Shown in pieces: positions 50,100-59,219 of a stretch of DNA of 64,000 nucleotides (positions are counted from its first letter, which is position 1; each line of letters starts with the position of its first letter). This stretch comes from a virus. The notes under the pieces were generated by a model. That model was not told where the DNA came from, did not search any database, and saw only the letters and a list, made by a program, of their open reading frames with translations. Where the stretch lies: positions 1 through 64,000 of IMG/VR virus record IMGVR_UViG_3300027987_000382, one strand, 5' to 3'. The translations under genes and the position numbers were made by a program.

Positions 50100-51226
50100 T
50101 GTTCAGGACAAGAGAAGAATTCCAAGTTCTGCAAGAAAAGTCTAAGGGCAGACCGAAAATCAAACTGCTCTACGACGGCTCATGTGCTCATTTCTCTAAT
50201 GGGGCCACGCAATTCTTCCTATCTCAGGCCGGATTTCTTGCTGAGTTTTACAACGTCCACCTTCTAGAACCCGGTGACGAACCAGATCTGATTTGGGTGG
50301 CAAGCGATAAATTCAGGCAGGACCACCTCAATTTTGGCGTACCAATCATAGTAGAAGATGTCTTCCAAGGGCCTGATATCTTCGAAGATTGCAGAAAGAT
50401 CATCAAGCACGAACAGGTCGTGATCTTTCTGAAGGCCATGATGGTTCGCGACCACACTATCCACAACAAAGAGCTGTGGAATCATTCGATCCATCAAGAC
50501 AAAATCGGCGAGCTGGCGAATCTCACAACAACTCGAGGATTCAGAACACCCGAGTTAACAGAAGCCGACTATCAGAAAGTGCGGCTCTCTTGGAACTATA
50601 TCGCCTGGCCGCATTTCAGGCACGGCTTCAATAACGACCACCGTCCGCTCAGGGAATTTTATCTTGACACTACCATTCAGTATTGTTATCCGCTTTACGA
50701 ATTACCTGAGTCAGGGAGCTTTCTTACCTGCGAACGCGAATACGACGTAAACTTCATTGGCAACATCCACAAATGGCCCGATTCAGTCCCGCTGATTCAG
50801 TACCACCGTGAAGCCGCATTTCAAGCTCTCCAAGAATGTCCAGGCAATAATCTGCTAATTGACAAGAACGACATTGGCTGGCATGAATATTGGCACAAAC
50901 TCAGACAATCCAAGATTGTCGTCTCGCCATGGGGATGGGAACCTGTCACTATCAGAGACATCGAGGCAGTTCTTGCTGGTTGCGTCCTCGTCAAACCAGA
51001 AACCGGTTTCGTTCAGACTTACCCGCATATACCATCAATCAATTGTAAGATCGACTTCTCTAACCTGCAAGAAGTCGTACAGATGATCTTGGACAGATGG
51101 CCATCGACCGAAGATTTCAGGAAGACCGCCTATAATCAATTGCTTTCGGACTCGAAAACCCTAATCCAGCGGCTATACAGCATCATTCGTGATGCCCTGC
51201 CTCATCTACAGGATTCGTCCGGATAA
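50099..51226 (+). CDS. GT-B/exostosin-like glycosyltransferase
   Basis: 375 aa. The N-terminal half is a weak Rossmann domain. The C-terminal half has YDVNFIGNIHKWPDS and WHKLRQSKIVVSPWGWEP followed by DIEAVLAGCVLVKPETGF, the donor-binding acidic motif of exostosin and group-1 transferases. Third gene of the operon, coupled by TAATG. Confidence 0.78.
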   Translation: MFRTREEFQVLQEKSKGRPKIKLLYDGSCAHFSNGATQFFLSQAGFLAEFYNVHLLEPGDEPDLIWVASDKFRQDHLNFGVPIIVEDVFQGPDIFEDCRKIIKHEQVVIFLKAMMVRDHTIHNKELWNHSIHQDKIGELANLTTTRGFRTPELTEADYQKVRLSWNYIAWPHFRHGFNNDHRPLREFYLDTTIQYCYPLYELPESGSFLTCEREYDVNFIGNIHKWPDSVPLIQYHREAAFQALQECPGNNLLIDKNDIGWHEYWHKLRQSKIVVSPWGWEPVTIRDIEAVLAGCVLVKPETGFVQTYPHIPSINCKIDFSNLQEVVQMILDRWPSTEDFRKTAYNQLLSDSKTLIQRLYSIIRDALPHLQDSSG

Positions 51227-51858
51227 GCGGTCACTTCCGCAAAATGATGGACGTAGTATTGGTCCATGTGGGCAACCAGGAAGCCCATGTTCTTGTAGGT
51301 CGTTGAGAACGTCCATTCGTGTAATCTAACGATTGGATACTCACCTGCAGCCTTGATGGCAGACACGTCATGAAGGGCCGGATTCAAAGTGAAACCTGGC
51401 CACCCGGTCTCCGGAACAAAATAGGGCGTCCCTCTCGATGTCCGCCCTTCAAGGGCAGTGTCTTGTGGTTCGCGGCCGTGCGAATAAGGTGTCAGGATGG
51501 CCGTCTTCAGTGAGCGATCGTGCCACAAAACATCGAGCAGCATTTCTATCAATCGAGCTGGCCGGACAATCTCCCAATCGTCCTCCCAATGGAGCATATA
51601 GTCGCTCGTGACAGCTGCGAAGAGCCGTCTCAACGAAGCGGCGTGGCCGCCTTCTCCCCACAGAAACTCGAAATTGGGGAAAGCTGATTCCATCCGATTG
51701 CGATCAGCATCAGATGAAGAATCATCACTGCAGAGATATCTCGTTATGAGATGTGAATCGAGACAATTCTTCTTTAGCGATTCAATTGTCCGCAGGAAAC
51801 AATCGAGCCTGCGGGAAGTAGTGATCGTGAACGTTATCGATATCGGTTCATTGAACAT
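51202..51858 (-). CDS. GT2-family glycosyltransferase, 218 aa
   Basis: ISITFTITTSRRLDCFLRTI, YLCSDDSSSDADR and DYMLHWEDDWEIVRPARL give the GT2 signature with a D/E metal site. It ends in an aromatic segment without a membrane helix. The start overlaps the stop of the actin-like gene (TGATG); its 3' end overlaps the convergent operon by 25 bases. Confidence 0.82.
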   Translation of the reverse strand: MFNEPISITFTITTSRRLDCFLRTIESLKKNCLDSHLITRYLCSDDSSSDADRNRMESAFPNFEFLWGEGGHAASLRRLFAAVTSDYMLHWEDDWEIVRPARLIEMLLDVLWHDRSLKTAILTPYSHGREPQDTALEGRTSRGTPYFVPETGWPGFTLNPALHDVSAIKAAGEYPIVRLHEWTFSTTYKNMGFLVAHMDQYYVHHFAEVTAYPDESCR

Positions 51859-53351
51859 CAAAACATTTCAGCTGCCTTGAGGCACCCAGTCGCAACACTG
51901 TAGAGCGGTTTGTCTGATCTGAAGATCTGCCCAATTTCGAAAGGCAAAGTCTTCTCATCAAACTTGGCCGCAACACGTTCAATGAAGCCCTGTGGAGAGC
52001 TAGTGCCGCCCGCCATATAGACGTTGACCGCTCCGTCGATCCTGGCACGATCCTCGTTCTCAACAAATCCAGCAACAATGCCGTCGATCACCTTCGAGAT
52101 GAGAACGTCATAGTGAAGGACGATATCGAGCCCAACACGATCTTCCGGCTCAACGCCGGGCGTCAAGTCGACTGATTCCTTCCGTTTGGCAACCGTTGTC
52201 GGTGTCTCCTTCGATTTCCTCACGAGAGAACCGGCGTCGGGATCGTAACCGTGCCTTTTGGCTACTTCCGTATCAATCCAGTCGCCAGCACCGACATAGC
52301 AGAACGAGTAGATTTCCTCGCCCCACTTCACATAGCTGACGGTAACAGTGCCTGCTCCCCAGGAGATACCAATACCCGTGCCTTCACTGCCGTGCTCTTC
52401 GTCCATATCGAGGACAATGGCATGCGATTCTTTGATAGCACCTTTTCGGTCGTCGTAGGGACCGACAAGTTCGATTGTCGCGTCTGTCTCATAGCCTTCA
52501 ATGATGAGATTGACGACGCGTTCGTGGTACTCGATGTTGCTGGTTCGTTTGTTGATGGCCGGGGCCGTTGTGCAGTAGCAGATTTTCAGTTCTTTGCCGA
52601 ATGTGCCGATCTCATGTTCGGCCATCTCCATCAAGCCTTGAACGATACTCGCGAGGATCGTCATCGCCTCTTCGTCTTGCGAGATACCGCCTTCTGCCAT
52701 TGGCCTACGTAAGGTGTCATTTTTGGCATACGCGAATTCTTCTGCGTCTTTGCCAAGCACGACGATTTGGCCGCTGTCTGGCATTTTGATCCAGCGGGCT
52801 GGCCGCTTGGTGCCGTCTGACCGGACCTTGTTCGGATCTGCGAGAAGTTTCTCAATGAACGTGGTGGCTCGTTCGAATGGCCACCAGCCATTTATCTCGG
52901 AGATATAATGCACCTTACCATCATCGTCGCGGAATGCAACGACGACGGTTTTGGTCCCAATATCGATACCCAACTGGCTCATCAGCACTCTCCTACCGGT
53001 GAAGACGTCACCGAGGCTATATACTTGGTAGTTCGGTGCAGCCGAAACTCGGCTACCTTCTGCGGGGGCGTCAACCGCCTTTGGTTCTGCGGGTGAAGAT
53101 TCCTGGAGAGGTTTGCTTTCTTGGTACTCCTGATACCCCACAGCAGCTTCCGGAATCGACTCCGGCTTCGGTGGCTCCGGCTGCGGCGGACTCGGCTTCG
53201 CAACAGGTTTCTTCTGCTGCGGCAGCGTCTTGACTCTCTTCTCCACAACAGGAGGGGTGGATTGGGTCAAGCGGGTATTTTGACATTGGACTACTTTCGT
53301 TTCCTCAGCCTGGATCGTTATCTCTTTTGTGAAGTTGTGAACCGCCATCAT
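51858..53351 (-). CDS. Actin-like (MreB/ParM-type) ATPase with Pro-rich N-terminal extension
   Basis: The actin fold begins MSQLGIDIGTKTVVVAFRDDDG (phosphate 1), continues with VLDMDEEHGSEGTGIGISWGAGT (phosphate 2 region) and ends VYMAGGTSSPQGFIERVA (adenosine motif). This core could start at ATG 52982, which has GGAGA six bases upstream. The same frame stays open upstream for 123 codons with Lys/Pro/Glu-rich, linker-like sequence, so an extended form is likely. Phage actins segregate or position DNA, or organise assembly; which applies here is unknown. Confidence 0.75.
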   Translation of the reverse strand: MMAVHNFTKEITIQAEETKVVQCQNTRLTQSTPPVVEKRVKTLPQQKKPVAKPSPPQPEPPKPESIPEAAVGYQEYQESKPLQESSPAEPKAVDAPAEGSRVSAAPNYQVYSLGDVFTGRRVLMSQLGIDIGTKTVVVAFRDDDGKVHYISEINGWWPFERATTFIEKLLADPNKVRSDGTKRPARWIKMPDSGQIVVLGKDAEEFAYAKNDTLRRPMAEGGISQDEEAMTILASIVQGLMEMAEHEIGTFGKELKICYCTTAPAINKRTSNIEYHERVVNLIIEGYETDATIELVGPYDDRKGAIKESHAIVLDMDEEHGSEGTGIGISWGAGTVTVSYVKWGEEIYSFCYVGAGDWIDTEVAKRHGYDPDAGSLVRKSKETPTTVAKRKESVDLTPGVEPEDRVGLDIVLHYDVLISKVIDGIVAGFVENEDRARIDGAVNVYMAGGTSSPQGFIERVAAKFDEKTLPFEIGQIFRSDKPLYSVATGCLKAAEMF

Positions 53352-53655
53352 CTTTACCGACACGAGAGCCGAAACCACCTTCTGGCCTTGGCGGTTTTTT
53401 GAGGTTGGGGGCGACAATTTCCGGCGGGAGTTCTTGGACTGATGTTGTTCCTCCGTCGAAGCCCTTGCTCTTGCTAGGTCCAGTTGATTCTGAATCGACT
53501 GGAGCAACTCGTCGTTCGCTCCAGGCATTTAGTAACTCTCTCAATAAGGTTGGTGGAAGGTGAAGCTTGCCAAGAGCACGCCACACAATCACAAGGAAGG
53601 CGATCTCGCATGCCAACGTTCCCATCAGAAAAATTGACAGCACGACCTCAATCAT
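53305..53655 (-). CDS. Membrane protein with cytosolic Pro-rich tail, 116 aa
   Basis: The first 25 residues are a strong transmembrane helix (VVLSIFLMGTLACEIAFLVIVW). The rest is polar with KKPPRPEGGF. It overlaps the actin-like reading frame by 47 bases and might anchor that protein at the membrane; inference from order only. Confidence 0.62.
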   Translation of the reverse strand: MIEVVLSIFLMGTLACEIAFLVIVWRALGKLHLPPTLLRELLNAWSERRVAPVDSESTGPSKSKGFDGGTTSVQELPPEIVAPNLKKPPRPEGGFGSRVGKDDGGSQLHKRDNDPG

Positions 53656-55076
53656 ACGTGATTGACTCTGATTAGCGGAATACCAAGTGAAACGGCAAGC
53701 TTCCCAAGCTGATCAAGACCAAACTCGGAAAACGTGAACTTCCTCCGAGAACCCTCGGAATCAGGCCACAACTTACCTCCATCATAGTATTCTATTTTCG
53801 CTGAATGACTCTTCCCACCCACAATCTTATTGTCGCACCCGAACAATGATATTGTTCGCGGTCCAAGAAACAACGCGAAATTCACAGCCGCATGCAACGA
53901 CTGCTCGAAATTGCAGAAAGGAAGCGACTCAGAGATCACCTTCCCAACAACACCCGCCAACTCAAACTGGTAGCAATCAGCCACCACTTCGCCAGCAGGA
54001 ATATACTCTGCCAAAGTCCGATCGATCAAAGCCATCGGCAGAACAAACTGCTTGTCCTCGTACCTCTCCCGAAGCTTAATTGCAACATGCGACGAGTCAG
54101 TGACGACCATGTCTGCATCGAACGCCAAGCCCATGTAATCGACAGCGATGATAATATCGTGACGATATACCAAGCCAGGATCAACCAAATCGACAGAAGG
54201 ACCAGGACCGACAACAGCAATTGACTTACCAGCCGCAGTGCCGTAGAGGTCATAAATACCACCAAGTTCCGGCTGCGTTCGCTGCAACAGCCAATCGATC
54301 TTATGAACCTGACGATCCTGCACCTTCATCAGATTAACAAGACGGCCAGTGTTCAACTCACTCGGCTTCACACCCCTGGCAGAATAGAACCTACTCGAAT
54401 GCTCTGGCATCCAAATCTCAACAATCCGCGACAAATTGTTGACGGTGTTCTTGCTTGAATCAATGGTATGTCTGGTCGCAATATAACTGTCGTCATCGAT
54501 CTCGACAGAGCCACCAAACAACCACGCTCGAATCGATAGCTCCAGGTCCTCGCCAGCACCACGGACCATCCCCTCATCAAACCCACCAAGATGCTCAAAG
54601 AAGGCCGCTGACACGACAATGCAATTTGATGAAACAGCGGGCGACTCAGCGGTCTGGAAAGCGGGACGGCTATAAAGAGACAGATCCCATCTCCAACCGA
54701 ATCGCTTCCACGAATTATTCTCGGTGGACCAAAAGTCGGTGTTGAGAGTATGAATTACCGGACTCACCAACTTATTCGCGTCGTTACTGACGCGGGACAC
54801 GAGGGGCTGCAACCAGTCACGCCCGACTTTGACGGTGTCTCGCAAGAAGACGAGTTCTTTTGAAGTGGCGACTTTAGCTGCTGCGTTCCAACATTTGGAT
54901 CGCCCTTCGTGGTTTGTGTCTAGGATGACGGTCGCACGCGGGTTCTCGTACTTCTCACCCGTGTCGTTGCAGATGATGATATCTTCTAGCAGGTAGGACG
55001 GAGTTTTGTCGACAATTTCATCAAGCGTCTTGTCGATATACTTCGTGTCCGCTAAGTAGAGAATGACGGAAGCCAT
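53652..55076 (-). CDS. Bifunctional GT2 glycosyltransferase + DUF115/MptE-like domain protein
   Basis: 474 aa. N-terminal part: EDIIICNDTGE, ELVFLRDTVKVGRDWL (site replacing DxD), EHLGGFDEGMVRGAGEDLELSIRAWLFG (acceptor region). C-terminal part from residue 285: SIAVVGPGPSVDLVDPG followed by IIIAVDYMG and LFGCDNKIVGGKSHS, resembling DUF115/6-hydroxymethylpterin-pyrophosphokinase-like domains, which also occur in flagellin sugar transferases. GAGG precedes the ATG. Confidence 0.78.
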   Translation of the reverse strand: MASVILYLADTKYIDKTLDEIVDKTPSYLLEDIIICNDTGEKYENPRATVILDTNHEGRSKCWNAAAKVATSKELVFLRDTVKVGRDWLQPLVSRVSNDANKLVSPVIHTLNTDFWSTENNSWKRFGWRWDLSLYSRPAFQTAESPAVSSNCIVVSAAFFEHLGGFDEGMVRGAGEDLELSIRAWLFGGSVEIDDDSYIATRHTIDSSKNTVNNLSRIVEIWMPEHSSRFYSARGVKPSELNTGRLVNLMKVQDRQVHKIDWLLQRTQPELGGIYDLYGTAAGKSIAVVGPGPSVDLVDPGLVYRHDIIIAVDYMGLAFDADMVVTDSSHVAIKLRERYEDKQFVLPMALIDRTLAEYIPAGEVVADCYQFELAGVVGKVISESLPFCNFEQSLHAAVNFALFLGPRTISLFGCDNKIVGGKSHSAKIEYYDGGKLWPDSEGSRRKFTFSEFGLDQLGKLAVSLGIPLIRVNHV

Positions 55077-55095
55077 GGGTACCTCATTATTCCGT

Positions 55096-56883
55096 CTACG
55101 TACGCACTTTCCACTTACGCGTACCCATTTGGAGCTGAGGCGATGCCTGTTGACCTCCCAATTGAATGTCTTCTACTCCGGCCTTCCGTGCTGCCGCCGC
55201 TGTTGGTGATGGCGGTGGCGGTGGAGGTGGCGGAGGTGGGGGTGGGGGAGGCGGAGGCGGAGGCGGGGGAGGAGGGTCGCCGGTACAGGGTGCATCCTGT
55301 ACCTTGGGACAATAAAAGAAGTCATCTTGGCAGCACTTGTCCTCTTCAGGCTCCGGAGCCATGACGATAGGGTATGGATATTTCCCAGGACGAACTGAAT
55401 CTGGGCCGAACCATTTGACCGTCGAATCGCACGCTGGGACGTCGGTGTCCGGAATCCAATTGAACTTGTGCCTGTCATAATGCCTCCTGGTAAAACAGCC
55501 TGGCTGCGGGTCCCAATGAAGCAGATTGAGTTCCGGCAATTCGTCGGCCTCAAGTTCTACTTCAAAACGATTGACTCGTTTGCACTCTTCCAGAGTCATC
55601 TCAGCCGCAGCAAAGACGCTCTTTAGAGCATTGGTGTTCGCTAGTGTGCCAGAATCAGGAAGCAGACTTACCTTATCAACGCATACCTCAGAGAACAATT
55701 CAGAACACAGTGTGAAAATGATTTCACGATCGCAATCAAGCCTCGCATTGACGATCGGGCAAGTAGCCACAATGTTGGTATCGTCGATGAGGCACTCGAC
55801 GACCTTGACCTTGCACTCACCCGGTTCGCCCTTCAGACCATTCGGACCTTTCTGGCGAGATTTGATACACCAGTCATCGACACTTAAGTCAGACCACTGA
55901 TTCCCAGGCTCGAGAATAATCGAGCCGCACACAATATTCGTCACAGGATCGAACTCAATCGTATTCGCCGTGCGAACAGTATCAACTGCGACGCCGGTGC
56001 CCGACACAGTCACCTTAGTCGGATCAGATGGATTCACTTCAACAACAACACTAGGAGTGGTCGCTACAGTCGATCCAGTTGGAAAGACAGAGACCAAACT
56101 CAACGGAATATCACACAAGCTATTTTGAGCCAAAATGCCCATGCTCCGCTGAGTCAAAAGCTCTCTAGTCCGCTGGAGCTTTGGCATCACCTCGTCACGA
56201 GGGTCCCGGCCTGTGTAATAGACCGCCAGATTGTGCATCTGCTCCTTCTGAGCAGCCGTGCTACCAATCGGCAGACTGACTTCAAATAGCCGGATAGAAA
56301 TATTCGGAACAACATCGCCCGGAAGAGGTACCGGGCCGTCCTTCACCAACGGAGTCGGCGTAAAGATGGCAAAATCCATTTGATCGCCATTGACAGCGGA
56401 CGGAGAAAAGCACACCTCCGCCGCACCAACTATACCAGGCAGACCAGTATCACCTTTGTCTCCCTTCGGCCCTCTGGTACCAGGGCATACTTCCTTCATC
56501 AAGATCTGGAAGAACCGACCCTTATCGACCTCGATACGAAGACAGTCTTCCCCTTCCTGACGAAATCGGAAGAGTTTGTCACTCGATCGGAAATAATACC
56601 AATACGCATCCCGACCAGGGAGCAACTTCAGGGTAGAGAGATTCGGATCAAGATCAACGTAGGATTGCAGCTTGCGAAGAATCGAGAAAATGTCTGAGGT
56701 GATCAGACCATTATTCTGTTCCGTGACCAAAGGGGCCGCAGCGATCGTTCCTGCTGAAATCCAACCATTACTGTCCGGGTCGTATCGCCACCTATTACCG
56801 TAGCGATCGCATATCTCATCTCCCTCGACCCCTTTTCGAGGCAAGCGTGGTTTGGTTATGCAAGTATCAGTCGCCATACTCAT
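55096..56883 (-). CDS. Collagen-like structural protein with 22-proline tract
   Basis: 595 aa. Two short Gly-x-x runs (GTRGPKGDKGDTGLPG near residue 135; GPNGLKGEPGE near 345) are collagen-like. Between them lie beta-rich domains (VTVSGTGVAVDTVRTANTIEF). A C-terminal Cys-rich patch (CCQDDFFYC) precedes 22 consecutive prolines, then an Ala-rich end. Such architecture fits a tail-fibre, head-fibre or virion-surface adhesin. The 2OG oxygenase at 15593 is a possible modifier. Confidence 0.78.
   Translation of the reverse strand: MSMATDTCITKPRLPRKGVEGDEICDRYGNRWRYDPDSNGWISAGTIAAAPLVTEQNNGLITSDIFSILRKLQSYVDLDPNLSTLKLLPGRDAYWYYFRSSDKLFRFRQEGEDCLRIEVDKGRFFQILMKEVCPGTRGPKGDKGDTGLPGIVGAAEVCFSPSAVNGDQMDFAIFTPTPLVKDGPVPLPGDVVPNISIRLFEVSLPIGSTAAQKEQMHNLAVYYTGRDPRDEVMPKLQRTRELLTQRSMGILAQNSLCDIPLSLVSVFPTGSTVATTPSVVVEVNPSDPTKVTVSGTGVAVDTVRTANTIEFDPVTNIVCGSIILEPGNQWSDLSVDDWCIKSRQKGPNGLKGEPGECKVKVVECLIDDTNIVATCPIVNARLDCDREIIFTLCSELFSEVCVDKVSLLPDSGTLANTNALKSVFAAAEMTLEECKRVNRFEVELEADELPELNLLHWDPQPGCFTRRHYDRHKFNWIPDTDVPACDSTVKWFGPDSVRPGKYPYPIVMAPEPEEDKCCQDDFFYCPKVQDAPCTGDPPPPPPPPPPPPPPPPPPPPPPSPTAAAARKAGVEDIQLGGQQASPQLQMGTRKWKVRT
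55210..55275 (+). repeat. (NGG)22 triplet tract
   Basis: 66 bases made only of TGG, CGG, AGG and GGG triplets on the plus strand, coding for 22 Pro on the minus strand. Pro codons are mixed, so it is not a simple microsatellite. The plus strand could form G-quadruplexes, and ribosomes would need EF-P on the other. Confidence 0.9.
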
Positions 56884-56886
56884 TTC

Positions 56887-57360
56887 TCAAGAGGACTTGA
56901 ATTCTTCCAGAATAGCACGTATCTCGCTGTCCTCTGATTTATTTTTCGCCAGATTGACCCATTTGCAAACCAATTGCACATTCTCTTTAGAGTACGGTCC
57001 GGAATTCTGGATACGGTCAAGACTCACCCGTTTCAAACAATGCCTGGCGATCGTCATCCCCATCCCAGTAATCGCACATTTCCCATCTTGTCTGTCCCAC
57101 AGCTCTTGTAAGAACTGTGAATCAATTGATACTTCGATCGTTCGAAGCCCACGGCTTTTACGGGATTTGGCCGCATTCAACAAAGTGTAAAGAGCACCCG
57201 ACAGGGTTTCGTCTTTCCACTTCTTTATAGATTTCTTCTGAGATTCGGCGAATTTCTCAGGATTCCGTTCTCGCCATGATTCGTTATATCCCTGGACCTT
57301 GTCTTTATTGCGTTGCCGCCAGTCTCGGTCATATTGTTTCTGTGCTTCGGTTTTAGCCAT
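56887..57360 (-). CDS. HNH-type endonuclease (EndoVII-like)
   Basis: 157 aa from the ATG with AGGAG 7 bases upstream. The first 60 residues repeat W/Y-R-x-R-N-P-E-K-type units (YDRDWRQRNKDK, WRERNPEK) as in NUMOD/homing DNA-binding regions. The nuclease part has DGKCAITGMGM, VSLDRIQNSGPYSKENVQLVC and WVNLAKN, the HNH pattern with Asp and Asn ligands. Probably a selfish endonuclease. Confidence 0.8.
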   Translation of the reverse strand: MAKTEAQKQYDRDWRQRNKDKVQGYNESWRERNPEKFAESQKKSIKKWKDETLSGALYTLLNAAKSRKSRGLRTIEVSIDSQFLQELWDRQDGKCAITGMGMTIARHCLKRVSLDRIQNSGPYSKENVQLVCKWVNLAKNKSEDSEIRAILEEFKSS

Positions 57361-57427
57361 GATTGCTCCTATCTTTACTCTATGTTTGCAAAAGATAGAG
57401 ATCAGCACATCAAAACAAAATTAGAGT

Positions 57428-57856
57428 ATGAAACTCCGGCAAATCACCGAAAACGACGAGTACGAAGGACTCGAAGACGACGACGAGTTCATGGAAGGCT
57501 GCATCTACTGCGGCATGACCCCAGACGTCACCGACATCATTCAATTCGACGGCGAAGACGTCTGCGTCGATTGCATCGAAGAACGCCCTATGTACGAATG
57601 GCTGCGAGACAATCCAGAGAAAGCCAAAGAACACCTCTGGAAGCTCACCGAGAACGAACTAGCCAAAGACGGCGAGGCATACGGACTTGGCAACATCGAA
57701 GTCGAAGAAGTGTCACGTCATAAAGGCAAGATCAAACTAGACTTCACAGTGACAGCCCACTCTGGCTACTACAACAACCCACAATCCACCGCCGAAATCC
57801 TGGCTGCCAGAGTCAAAGCGGCTCGTAACGCATCATCAACAGCTCGGGGGTGGTAG
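57428..57856 (+). CDS. Tagged protein with one GLEDDDEF motif, 142 aa
   Basis: Starts MKLRQITENDEYEGLEDDDEF: the tag (I-T-E at residues 6-8) leads straight into the motif. Then CIYCG...CVDC, a zinc ribbon, and an acidic alpha/beta region. It is the simplest full example of tag, motif and zinc unit. Solitary plus-strand gene; its end overlaps the Nudix gene by 21 bases. Confidence 0.82.
   Translation: MKLRQITENDEYEGLEDDDEFMEGCIYCGMTPDVTDIIQFDGEDVCVDCIEERPMYEWLRDNPEKAKEHLWKLTENELAKDGEAYGLGNIEVEEVSRHKGKIKLDFTVTAHSGYYNNPQSTAEILAARVKAARNASSTARGW
57461..57490 (+). repeat. YEGLEDDDEF motif copy 6
   Basis: Residues 12-21 of the 142-aa protein, immediately after the N-terminal tag. Confidence 0.92.
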
Positions 57857-58363
57857 ACTGGACGGATAGACGAACGGGATTCCACTGTCCGGGAAATCCC
57901 GCAGCAGGTGTCTGAAGTAATCTTTCACCTTGTCATGCACCTGATTATGCTCCAAGATCTCCCTGGAGTCAAGCCACACATGCTCAGAGTGTTGGCTGTC
58001 CGTAGTAATGTCGTCTTGCAGTATCCGCAAGAGATAAGCTGACACGACGTAGTGAGTCGAGATTCCTTCGACCTCCAGGAAATTGTCGTGATAGATGTGA
58101 TCCCAGGTACCGATCGACTCGGCTTCGGCAATATCGAGTCTGACTCCAAGCTCTGTTTCAGTTATCCTTGCGTAGGCATCACCCATCTTCTCGCCTTTGA
58201 GAATCACGCCACCAAAGGTGAACAACCAGCCTTTAGCTGGCCGGTTGACGCGAAGGCCAAGAAGGAATTTACCGTCTCTCCTCTGCACAAGCAGATCAAT
58301 CGATGGTAGTGGTGCGAGTGTGAGGACTTTGAAATAGTCCTCTTGTGATAATTTCTGCGTCAT
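57836..58363 (-). CDS. gmm-like: Nudix hydrolase, GDP-mannose mannosyl hydrolase-like
   Basis: 175 aa. LAPLPSIDLLVQRRDGKFLLGLRVNRPAKGWLF and GGVILKGEKMGDAYARITETELGV closely follow Gmm, which splits GDP-mannose to GDP and mannose and has a shortened Nudix box. It would adjust sugar-nucleotide pools for the phage glycosyltransferases. Confidence 0.87.
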   Translation of the reverse strand: MTQKLSQEDYFKVLTLAPLPSIDLLVQRRDGKFLLGLRVNRPAKGWLFTFGGVILKGEKMGDAYARITETELGVRLDIAEAESIGTWDHIYHDNFLEVEGISTHYVVSAYLLRILQDDITTDSQHSEHVWLDSREILEHNQVHDKVKDYFRHLLRDFPDSGIPFVYPSSLPPPSC

Positions 58364-58548
58364 GATACTGTCGCCGGGCAGATTTCCTTGTTATTCATAC
58401 CTCTGTTATGTAACTCAGTGACGAATCTCCTGAATTTTTCGACAGCTTCAGGATAGCTGTCTGCTTCGAGCGTCGCCTTGATTCCGAATTCTTCACAGGT
58501 GATTTCCCATGTTCGGATTTTGACGAATCTCACGAGGATTGCATTCAT
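58360..58548 (-). CDS. Small hypothetical protein, 62 aa
   Basis: Start at the ATG 8 bases after GGGGAGA. One beta hairpin followed by a helix (VRFVKIRTWEITCEEFGIKATLEA, YPEAVEKFRRFVTEL). ATGA overlap with the Nudix gene. Not recognised. Confidence 0.62.
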   Translation of the reverse strand: MNAILVRFVKIRTWEITCEEFGIKATLEADSYPEAVEKFRRFVTELHNRGMNNKEICPATVS

Positions 58549-58574
58549 AGTTCGATTCTCCCCCCGTCCTAATC

Positions 58575-58602
58575 GCAAAAAACCTTTTTGGGTTTCTTTT
58601 TG
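58575..58602. terminator. Bidirectional terminator
   Basis: AAACC-tttttg-GGTTT hairpin with a T-rich run on each side (TTTTTTGCG on minus, CTTTTTG on plus). On the minus strand it ends the non-coding region just before the small gene at 58548. Confidence 0.65.
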
Positions 58603-59195
58603 ACCAGAACGGGATAGCGGACTTGCCGCTCTTAGATCTCAGGAAAGCTCCAACACTACGTATCGAATGGGGGGAAGATCGTGTTGGTCGAACCCTGGTC
58701 TGTTATCCTGCCGTCGTCAACTCCCGCCAAGGAGTCCGAACGCTCTATCAGTTTTGGCGTTCTCAGGATATTCGAGTTACTTGGTGAAACATTACAGCTG
58801 CCGATGCTTCCAGGCTTTACACTCGAGATCAACATTTTCGGATAAGTGCCAATGGCTCTGTTTTGATTAGACCACTCGAGACTGCCTGATGGTACACCGG
58901 ATAACCCCAACTCGTTTTCACCAAGCCTGTAGTCATCCCAGTCACGAGCACCGCGATGTCTCCCATCGGGTCGGCTCAGTGTTACTTTTAAGCACTGCTT
59001 CATGCAGCGTGGTTGAAGCGGGTGACCCGACTTTGCCGAAACCCGGACTCCAAAGAGTCGCAAGAACACCCTAAGAACCCTATTGCTTCAACCGACTGGA
59101 ACTAACAGACGTCAGCACGGCAAACAACGCCGCTATGTCAACGGTAGTTGGGCTAACCGTCAGCCGTTAAATACCGAAACCCTGGAAGCGAAGAT
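58603..59195 (-). ncRNA. Large non-coding region, likely structured RNA (about 590 nt)
   Basis: No supported coding frame. Many stem-loops: AGCGG-acttg-CCGCT; CCAACAC/GTGTTGG (24-nt interior); AACGC/GCGTT; CTGC-ttcat-GCAG; CGATG-tctcc-CATCG; GACTC-caaa-GAGTC; CGGC/GCCG; ACGGT/ACCGT; AACGG/CCGTT near the right end. A terminator borders it at 58575. The size is in the range of large phage-encoded ornate RNAs such as ROOL and GOLLD, but I cannot assign a family. Strand inferred from the terminator. Confidence 0.5.
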
Positions 59196-59219
59196 AGAAT
59201 GAAATTCCAGGAGACCACA

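Noticed and set aside
52982-53286. Arg-rich and Cys/Ala-rich minus-strand ORFs over the Pro-rich segment
   Set aside because: They are other-frame readings of the Lys/Pro-rich extension of the actin-like gene; no ribosome sites.
55210-55275. CRISPR-like or satellite repeat
   Set aside because: It is a proline-coding triplet tract in frame with the collagen-like gene; no spacers or direct repeat units.
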